From: Pristionchus mayeri
Taxonomy: Eukaryota; Nematoda; Chromadorea; Rhabditida; Neodiplogasteridae
Assembly: GCA_036245805.1 (NCBI GenBank)
Contig: BTRK01000006.1
Span: forward strand, 30,322,901-30,386,900
Direction of reading: 5' to 3'
DNA length: 64,000 nucleotides
Position 1 is the first letter of the stretch. Every line of letters begins with the position of its first letter. The notes under the pieces are model-generated. The model had not been told where the DNA came from, made no database searches, and worked only from the letters and a program-made list of their open reading frames with translations. The translations under genes were made by a program, and so were the position numbers. Shown piece by piece: positions 48,601-57,600 of this stretch.

Positions 48601-51069
48601 TCTACGTACTGCTTTCCCTCTATTCTTCTGCTTTATGAAAAGCACGGGATTAGTTGCAATTCCAGGGTAGTCTCATGAGTAGCCAATATTCCCCGCTTCT
48701 CGATCTTACTGAGAACACAAACCTACCTTCTCTTCACACTCTCGGAATTTCCAGTACTATGAAGATCTCTCGAGAGTAGATAAAGCATTAAATCAGCATC
48801 CTTTTAAGCAAAAATATAAGCATCACAATTAGGATCGCATCAGAAGATGGAGAATAACATACACGGGACACAATTACGTCACAGAACGATACGAGGAGAG
48901 AGGAGGGGAGAGTAGAGGAGAGAGTAATGATACGTAGATTTTAACATTTTTGAATTTACTAATTTTGAAAATTGTTTGGCTGTCAATTTTTCTGAGGTTT
49001 GAATCGAGCAAAGAATACTTGGAAATTAAGATAACTATTTGATTCCAACCACGAGTGCAGTATTTGATGCATGATGTGCCCATACTCGTAACTGAACCCT
49101 TCCCCTCCTCTCCCTCCCTCCCTTCCCCCTCCCTCCCCTCCCTCACCTCCTCCTTCATATCTTCCTCGACGTGTCTCTTCGTTTCCTCCGCCCTTCTTTC
49201 GTCGTATCTCGTCTCTCCATTGCTTACAATCAACACGACGATCGATTGGGTCGATTCTGAATCTACAATCATCTAGAGAATTAAACTCGCAACAAAAGAA
49301 TTACAGTAGGAAATCACTGAAAATTGTCTGATTTGAAATGTGTCAATGAGGTTTCAGCCGAACAAAAACGCGTAATGGATCCGATCGAAATATTGGTACA
49401 GAACAATTCGCCACTATATCGCAATTCGAGAGATCAAATATCATACGAAGGAAATATGAGAGGCTTTCATATAAGAAATACATCGTTAAAACGGGATTAA
49501 TTTAAGTGGAAAATAAGAAATGTTATGTTTTCTCATTCTTCGCTTTTCCTGCGCATTCCTCTTTCCATAGTGGAGACGCGAAGGTGTGAAGAGTGGGAGA
49601 GAAAGAGGGAGAGAGGAGGAAGAATAAGGGGATCGATGAAGACAACGAAGAACCATTCAATACATCTCGATTCACTCTCAACTACTGCATCTATGTTAAC
49701 TACTCTCAACTACTATTGGTAACAATGACCCATAATCAGCAGCAAAGTTTAAAAGCAGAATGTTACTACGCTTATTGTTAATAAGACTATACATGAATCC
49801 AAGAGTAATGAGCTGGCGGATTCAAACTATGCGAGTTTTATCTGCGAAAATTCATATGCGACGCCATAAAACGACAAAAAAAAGAATATGAAGAGAAACA
49901 ACTAGCATCGCGTATTGAAATTCCCCCCCCCCAACCCCTGATAGAAGAGAAAATGATTTGAGATACCCCGTTGATGCACATGATGACATTCAATTATTTT
50001 GTTACGATCACGATAAATATCGTTATGCGAATCTCTCACAAATTTCCCTTCGGAGAGGTCTATCATAGATACCGCATTTATCGTAACGAAAGTGTCATAT
50101 CCTCTCGGATCACTCTCCCACCAGATCTATCGTCTCCTCGCTCAACATCCTGACTTCCAGTCCAAGGACTTCGGAGTCGTCTTCAAGTTCCTCTCTGACA
50201 GCAAGCAGTGATGAAATACTCCTTTGTTAGCCCCGCCCCTTTCTCAGTTCATTGCCTTCGTATGATCGGGAATCTCCCAGTGCCACTTGTTCCATTCTAG
50301 CCATTCTTTCGTATATCAAGTGTACAATACATTTCATTCATAGATTGCATGAAGTAGCTTGTAGATAGAGAGTACCAGAGTAATTACAGGGATTCAATGC
50401 ATTGTGATTGTCAATAGGAATGATTGAATAAGAGTCTCCCCTTCTTCCATTGTTCATCCACTCACTTACTCTGTGTTTGTCCATTTCATGACTTCGCTAT
50501 GTAATTTGAGTGAAGATGGAAAAATAAAGAGGCGCTTATTGAAAAAAAAAAAAAAAAAAATATGATAGAGGTAGTCAAGAAGTCAATGTTAGGAGAGAAT
50601 GAAGAAATGAAGATGACTGGAAACGAGAGGAGTAACTAAGAACCTATGACGACATGACAGGGAAATAATGAAGAGTGGGAGAAGGTACAGAAGCATTGCA
50701 CTGATTGCTCAATTTCTATGTCCTAGCAAATCCTCGCATATCGCATTTCATAATAATAGAAAATTCGATTGCATCTCTCGTACCAGCGTCGTCAATAGCA
50801 TGATATAAAATTGCATGCAGTTCATAGTCAGGAACTGTCAATATAATATTTTTGGATTTTCTCCTCTGTGATATCATCTGCTTCTTCTATGTATAACTAC
50901 GGAAAAAGTTATGTTTACTTCTCGCAATGCTATTCTTTGTTTCTCTCCGACTTCCCCTCATTCCCTCGATCAAAGGTGACTCACCGCTGGAATGGTCGAC
51001 AGCAGCAGCCACAGCCAGCAATCCCAGCAGCAGAGATCGCATCCACCAGAGAATACTCAATGCTCCCAT
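39603..51069 (-). CDS. B3GLCT: Beta-1,3-glucosyltransferase (B3GLCT family), 15 exons, 457 aa
   Basis: ER-lumen enzyme that adds glucose beta-1,3 to O-linked fucose on thrombospondin type 1 repeats. Exons in order: 50985-51069, 49147-49262, 48491-48570, 47894-48046, 47482-47558, 45277-45368, 45004-45051, 44580-44661, 44086-44155, 43733-43829, 42162-42257, 41733-41812, 41523-41608, 39904-39959, 39603-39758. All phases agree and the total is 458 codons with the stop (human protein about 498). Visible: signal peptide MGALSILWWMRSLLLG; family motifs RAEETKRH, IIHHF, YPDFAAG, FTIDGKHE; catalytic-type FIADDDT; GERYGYGY; PDDMIL; HSPAMHQ, RPMDY, ISFHKHEGIDP; C-terminal REEL, an ER-retention signal. 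Weakest join: exon 7 to 8 (a gtccgt donor), where family cysteines seem to be missing. A minus-strand AATAAA is at 39399-39404. Introns hold P20, M1b and a large minisatellite. Confidence 0.9.
40137..40182. repeat. Hairpin in B3GLCT intron
   Basis: gctagaaaaaaa-acca pairs with ttggtttttttctagc around a loop of about 10 bases. It is a short cruciform-capable sequence of unknown role. Confidence 0.5.
40275..41345. mobile_element. P20, 1.07-kb palindrome in B3GLCT intron
   Basis: The ends are gagtatcatcatagtgtacg and its complement. Arms of about 400 bp share tttggtatggtttcctttga, gtactttttagtg and ttcttt-agaattaaag blocks. The loop is at about 40700-40940. There is no gene inside. The termini belong to none of the TTAA families. 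Confidence 0.7.
42995..43190. repeat. CTGGT-rich degenerate minisatellite with perfect palindrome
   Basis: Around fifteen occurrences of ctggt or ctggtt at irregular spacing end in a perfect 22-bp palindrome, ttggtgggcaa/ttgcccaccaa, near 43145-43170. It lies in B3GLCT intron 10. Confidence 0.5.
43279..43484. mobile_element. M1b, 206-bp TTAA element in B3GLCT intron
   Basis: TTAA lies at 43275-43278 and 43485-43488. The ends agttacccaacaaggacga are inverted at the right. Its interior is inverted relative to M1a and M1c. Confidence 0.85.
45893..47020. repeat. 34-bp polypurine minisatellite, about 33 copies, in B3GLCT intron 5
   Basis: The tandem unit is tagaagaggggaagagaa then gcgaggggggaaggga (34 bp), with unit-length variants from loss of one G. 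The plus strand is almost pure purine, with one t and one c per unit. Two very long minus-strand frames (342 and 386 codons) cross it only because the unit lacks stops, and they encode repeated SSIPSPLASLPLFYPF-like sequence. They are not genes. Confidence 0.9.
47730..47752 (+). repeat. Run of 23 C
   Basis: Homopolymer C followed by acccc. It lies in B3GLCT intron 4. Other long C or G runs lie at 1202-1220, about 45645, about 49923 and about 53745. Confidence 0.8.
48205..48405 (+). repeat. Dispersed repeat D, copy 2, in B3GLCT intron
   Basis: Same-orientation match to 9795-9970 (see that entry). It fills most of the 444-bp intron 3. Confidence 0.6.
50125..50545 (+). pseudogene. 3' end of an unidentified gene or retrocopy with templated poly(A)
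   Basis: After an acceptor-like tctcccaccag, 28 codons read IYRLLAQHPDFQSKDFGVVF, then KFLSDSKQ and a stop at 50209-50211. A 310-bp trailer follows with AATAAA at about 50523. Fifteen bases later comes a genomic run of about 20 A, as in a reverse-transcribed mRNA. It lies antisense in B3GLCT intron 1. I found no upstream exon and no target-site duplication, so a real last exon next to a chance A-run is the alternative. The product is not recognised. Confidence 0.45.
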
Positions 51070-51499
51070 TCAATTTAAGAGGGAATACCATCAATTGTGC
51101 ATGCGGAATATACTTTGGTGAATACATAATAGCCTCTATTGACATCTGGCCCGCCAGATACATGTCGGAGCTGCAAACTCTATCCCATTCGACTGTGAAG
51201 TTGCACGTGAAATTTGTGAAGTTTTATCAAATACTAACACTAACAAGCGCTATAATCACAAACTTCCGAACAAGGGCACGGTGAGAAAAAAAAGAGATAA
51301 CGATAAGGGGGAATGATATAATTGCTGAATTTAGTGAATAAAAGTCGAAAAAATAAAAGTCTTTAAATAAATTACAAACCTACACAGTAAAATGGAAATA
51401 ATTATTACGAACGGATACTTATTAGGGTGGTGCGATGTGTGGAACAACCGAATGATAGAGGAAAAAGATCCGTAATTGAGAAGGATGTCGATATGGCTC

Positions 51500-51627
51500 T
51501 CAATCGTGGTGAATGGCCGAGTAAGTGGTGATCCACGCGACAAGGAAGGTCGCGAAGGCAGTGCCTGCAGTATATCATTGTTTACTATGCAGAGGAGGAC
51601 GTTTGTCGTTTAAGAATAATGGGTAGT

Positions 51628-51658
<31 letters not shown>

Positions 51659-54600
51659 GCTATTTCGTACGAAATAACGTGAGATAACATTTAAAATAGA
51701 ACAGGAAAATTCATCACGATGAGAATCAATAGTTAATGACTGGATTAAAGGGTCATGAAGTCAGGAGGATCTACTCAGGGGAACTGGTTTCATTTTTTTT
51801 TATGGAACCACCGTTAAAAAGAAACGGACAAAAGAATGTTGTTCATAAATCGAAATAGTCGACTGACCGAATCCCTCCTTGGCCAGTTCCCAGAAGCCTC
51901 CCATCTGTTCCTCGTCAGCCTAAAAGATCAACAAATTACATTACGATATCCAAGTGCAGACTCTGAAACGTTATTTTGTTTTTCCTCTGAAACCAATAGA
52001 TAAATCGTCCGTTTTCCCGCATTGCCAAATAACACTTTCTTTTAATTATCGCCTCTGGTGTCCACGATTTATTTTCAGAAATAGTCCACCAAAGTTAAGT
52101 GAACAAACCTAGGGAGCGCAGAGCATGGTCATTTCAGAATTCCAACTTACAGTATACCCCCATCTCTTTTCAGTTTACGATTCTAAATCGATTCTGAACT
52201 TTCAAAACTTTTTCAGTTGTTTTCAACATTTTGTTTTTGATGCAGATTATTTTTTTCCTTTCCGAATGAATGCTCCCTATGTCAATTATATTCCCAGATC
52301 ATTTTGACCACTGTGAGGCCGGTATAATGCGGTTCATAGTCAATTTAGAAAACTGTGTTTCTAGTTTCCACTCAATCGACCTATTATTGATTTGCTCCCT
52401 CTGCCACACCGTATATTTCGTTACGCATCCATTTTAGGGACTCTAGAGCACACAATCCCGCGATTTGCGTTAATGTGGCAGAAGGAGCATTAAAGTTACA
52501 TCGAGATTTAGACTGAAAACCCGCGACGTTTTGTGATGCCCACTTTCCTTCGATCAATAATGTACTTCCGTCCTTTGACACCCCTTATATTCCTATGCCA
52601 ATTCAATCTACTGACCCTAAAGAACGTCTTTTCGCGTAGCAAGGCCAGGTGTCATCGAACGGAATGCTACTTTCTCGGTCTGAAAGCAGAACACGCGATG
52701 TTCCTATGACAAACAGTGATAAGCTCAGTAATAAGCTATTTTCTTTGTCTATGATTCCCAGAATGACATGTATATCAATTCGAAAACATATTTTCATATA
52801 ATTTCAGTTTAAAAATTAAGAAAAATAAATGATGAAAAATGCGAAGACAAAAAGTCAGTCGCTGATTAAGTCAATGTTGGAAGACCGAGCGTACTGTATC
52901 TCAGCCTCGGCGTTAATTTAGTTAATTCGAATAATTAATTTATTTCGTAAAATTTTTAATTTTTTGGTGTCGAAATCGTATCAGCAGCTCATAAACTATT
53001 GGATTCTAGGCGCATTTTATTTTAGAAGCATTTTGAAGAAACCCGCCTGCTCTCCCTAAACAAACCAATCACTGAACGAACAAAATAATAGATGTAGTTG
53101 AAGCTTCGACGTGTGCAGTCAACATCACGTCGATAACAAGCAATATATGCATGAAATATGAGAGAAAACCAAACACCAAATTATGTATTTAGAGGTCTTC
53201 CATGAGTAAAACCCAATGAGTCCTCTCTGCTTAAATTTCACTTACACGGCTATTTTTTCCAAAGACATGTCACAATAAAATGGCCTGCAAAAATTTGCAC
53301 AAAAATGAATCGCGGTGCATTACGTGTTTCTAAACTATGGTAACTTTGCAAATTAAATGTACAGTATCTCAGGCAACCCTATACAGCTGTTTCTGCTCAA
53401 CTTATGATAGGATACTCTATGAACTTATACTGTATAAAAATGGTTTTTTTCCTTTTTAGCAGCTTGCAATGTAAAATGATCTTAAAGTTACCGGACGAGG
53501 ACGAAACCCGGATCTGACCCTGATCTCGTCGCGTGTGCGAGAGAGTATGCAAAAGTGAGAGAGCGCGGGATTACGCTAATCATTTCCGGCTTTCCCTTGA
53601 GGCTTTTATTGATTTTTCAGCATTTTTGTATATTCATTCTCAACTAATTCAGCCATCGGCTATTCAATGGAGGACAAAAAATAGGGAGTCAATTTTATCC
53701 TCGTCCGGTACCTTTAAAAGGGGCCATTTATCTCAAAAGGGTGTTGGGGGGGGGGGAAATACCGTGTCTTACACTAATGATGTAATGAGTCAATAGTACA
53801 GAAATCTGACAGTACAGTATCTAACGGGATCATAAATACGACATCAAAAACTAGGGCAGTGATCACGTATACACTTTCCTTTTCAATATACATAATATAT
53901 TTAGGGACCGCGGAGCTCCGTCCTTTCTGCCGTTCACCATTTTTTGCATTGGGAAAACTCACACACCATCACACCACCATTTTATTTATTTATTTTCTCA
54001 GGTTTATTTTATTTTAATTAACTAATTTTTGCGCTAAATCGATAGAGCATCATCTGAAGATACAAAATAATAACCGAATGAAGTAATTTAGCGGGTATAA
54101 AACATATATATGACGCCGTACTCCTAAGACTCGAACAAACGTTGGAACAGCAATTTTTCGAAATTATGTATTCCGGGGTAGTTTTTCATGCTGATGACGA
54201 TGGTCGACTTCATTTTGCATAATTGACCTCTAATGACGGACTACGGTGCCCATATAAAGTACGAAAATTTGGGTTAATTTGATCAGTAGAGAGTTAGCGT
54301 GGCACTAGAAACTTCAAAATTATTTTCCCGGGGTGTTTTTTTTCATTCTCTACACGATGGAATGATTGAAATCATCGTTTGAGAGATCCTTCATTGGTTT
54401 TGGAAGATAATTCATGGCTAAAACTCAAAAGTAGACGGCGCCATTTGGTGTGAACGTAGATTATCTAGTAAGAAGGCCGTAATCCAATTTTGGTGCAATT
54501 ACAACTAAGACATTTCCAGTTATGCACTTTTCAATTTTCCGAGTTCACGTACTACACATCCCTCGCTCTATAGTCATCGACCAAGAGAGCTCACTTGGTC

Positions 54601-57600
54601 TCTAAGTCCCATGTTACAGGTGGCTCAATTGGTAGCGACTTGGTCTCTCGAACAGCGAGTTGCGGGTTCGATTCCCGCCGGTGAGCTAATTTTGCAACGG
54701 CCTCAACATCTCTCTGTCCATGATTCTCTAACCCGCGTTGTGCAGATAGCACACCATCACCGTCCAACTAACTCCTTCTGCTGTGCACGTTTGGTGCCAC
54801 TTTTCCTAGTTGATTCTTTTATCGCGTAATTGATTTATCCGTGCATTTTTTATGATTCGTTTTTGCGATCGTTTAATGTTTAAAGAATGGATGAACTCGA
54901 TTTGTGCGTCTTTTCTCGCTTTCATAGCCCCTGCATTTCCACAAGTGTATTGGCCCGAGGACCATGCGATGGATTGCGAACATGGTAAAATATTTTCATC
55001 GTTTGTTAAAGTTATGTTTGCTTCATTTGTTAAAGATAAAACTGTTTTTAAACGATATCATCTTTACTTTTCAAGGACTTGCTCTTCTCATTAAAAATAA
55101 ATTGAGAGTCCATTGCAAAATTAGCACACCATTGCAAAAGACACGGCGGGGATCGAACCCGCAACTCGCTGTTCGAGAGACCAAGTCGCTACCAATTGAG
55201 CCACCTGTGACATGGGACTTAGAGACCAAGTGAGCTCTCTTGGTCGATGACTATAGAGCGAGGGATGTGTAGTACGTGAACTCGGAAAATTGAAAAGTGC
55301 ATAACTGGAAATGTCTTAGTTGTAATTGCACCAAAATTGGATTACGGCCTTCTTACTAGATAATCTACGTTCACACCAAATGGCGCCGTCTACTTTTGAG
55401 TTTTAGCCATGAATTATCTTCCAAAACCAATGAAGGATCTCTCAAACGATGATTTCAATCATTCCATCGTGTAGAGAATGAAAAAACACCCCGGGAAAAC
55501 AATTTTGAAGTTTCTAGTGCCACTCTAACTCTCTACTGATCAAATAAACCAAAATTTTCGCACTTTATATGGGTACCGTAGTCCGTCATTAGAGGCCAAT
55601 TATGCAAAATGAAGTCGACCATCGTCATCAGCATGAAAAACTACCCCAGACATCATATTTTCGAAAAATTGCTGTTCCAGATCCTCCCTGAATTGTCTGA
55701 CCCTTACGAATACGGCGTCATATTTACGTTGGAAGGAAATTGCGCTTCGCATTTTTCTAATGATTTGTATTTTTCTCAAATCTCTATTCAGATGATTGCT
55801 CTAACCATCCCTGCAAACTATAGAGGCGCTAGTGATGCTCGGTTTTCGTGCGCAAGCATGGTATATGACTCTTTCTGAGACATAGTAGTCATTTTTCTCA
55901 GTTAAACTTGATTTTCTCCATTTTTATGAGTGCACTATTTGATTTGAACATTTAATCACATGCAGCCACCCCCCCTCTGCCCTAAACAGGTACTGAAAAT
56001 GACGATCCGTCGTTCGCTGACTTTTTTTATAGCAGTAGAAGTTCGAAATGGGCAAAATCTCGATTCTCGGGTTGTACAGCTTTAGAGTGCGATTTATTGG
56101 CCTTGAGCACACTCTTCGCATATGTTATCAGAAGAAACAGTTAAAATTTAAAATTAAAAAAAATCATACAATGCATCAATTTGTTTTTGAAAACAACCTT
56201 GTCTCAGAAGTAACAAATTCGCCCCAACAATACCAAAAAAATAGGGTCGATTTCCGGTAAAATGTGTATTTATTAAAGGTATATTTATTAGCGCTATTTC
56301 TTTTCAATAACTATTGTTGTTCGTAATCGATTCAGCACCCTCGATTTCATAAGATAAGAATTGCGGAATTGATATAGAACTAATTTTTTAACACCCCCTC
56401 CGCGGCTCTTAAATATATTTTCCAAATTCTGTTGCTATGTATCGCACAATGCCAGAATTCCTAATTCCCACGAATAATCGAGATTGCAAACATGATTAGG
56501 AGGCACAATGTAAAATTTAATACTATGATATTTTAGTATCAAGTATGGGGTATTCGCGGATGCAGAATTCATTAATTGTACTCATAATGTTGCAAAACTA
56601 TTAGTTATTAGAGAGGCCGTGATTCGAACCCCTCAACATAGAGTTCTGCCATAGAATTCCACCATAGGGCGCCTTAGACCACTAGGCCATGTATACCAAC
56701 GTTAGAGTGACGGTGCCATTTCACCTGTGGGTGTGTTCGATTGAGGGTATCTGATCAAAATATAAATGTGCTCGCTTTCATGATGCATGGCTAAGTCATT
56801 CAAAAGATACGTAATGTGCCACATTTTATCAGATTTTTTTAATTGTAAAGATCAAAAGACGACAACTAAAATTTTAGACAACATGTTTGCCAGAATGGTA
56901 GACAATAAAAATGTTAAAATCAAAACCTTAAATGGAACATGCTTGCCCTTTCGATTTTTAAAAATTTTTTAAATGAGATATTTTGGAATAAGAACTCTTG
57001 TATTTTATATAATTTTAGAGGCGGTACTTACTTATTTCTGAACATCAGAGGATACAAAAATTACGAGAATTTAAATTCCAAAACTTCCTAACCAAAATTC
57101 GACGTATTTTCGGAAAGTAATTTTTAATTTGTTTTGGTGTCCACCTAAAATAAGATTTGACGAAGATACTAACATTCATCTACATGCGACAGACATATTT
57201 AAACCAATTAGAAACTATATATATTTTATAAATAAACATTTTTTGTAAGAGAAGGAGTATCGGATAGATGGCTACCACGTGAACTGACCCCTTGGTAGTT
57301 GACGACGAAGTACTGTCCGACGAGAGTGGAGACAGCAGCATACGCAGCGATGGCCAAGATTCCCGAGAGGGGAATCACTCCGAAGACGATTCCCACCACC
57401 AGGGCGAACACCTGAGATAATGGAAGATATCTGATGAAAGAAGGAGAATGGGCTAACCCATATTTGAGTACAATACAATTACAGTTACAGTACAATAGAT
57501 AGGATTATATCACTTAAAACGCATTATCTGTAAGAGTGCAGGTGGGGTGGCACAACTCCGGCAAAATGATCGCCCGGGGCTCAAACTTTCAGAATATGAT

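Larger units (their letters stand above)
54108..55723. mobile_element. P19, 1.6-kb palindrome (family F6) with tRNA-like arms
   Basis: The ends are atatgacgccgta and its near complement. Arms of about 580 bp share the gctcacttggtctctaagtc block, actacacatccctcgctcta, tgaaggatctctcaaacgat and gcataa-ttg blocks. Each arm contains the same tRNA-like sequence (54614-54690, and inverted 55141-55215). The loop of about 450 bp has a possible small secreted ORF. Terminal and sub-terminal sequence resembles P3. Confidence 0.75.
53911..56410. repeat. Dispersed repeat A, copy 2, interrupted by P19
   Basis: Inverted relative to 3163-4077. The homology is broken at 54107/55724 by palindrome P19 and resumes with aaattgcgcttcgcattttt. 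Copy 1 gives the pre-insertion sequence. Confidence 0.7.

Noticed and set aside
48720..48770. Possible extra B3GLCT exon (ending gagaag|gtaggt)
   Set aside because: No frame through it keeps phase with exons 2 and 3, while joining 2 to 3 directly works.
49055..49276. Plus-strand Ser/Pro-rich frame
   Set aside because: Complement of B3GLCT exon 2 and a CT-rich intron stretch.
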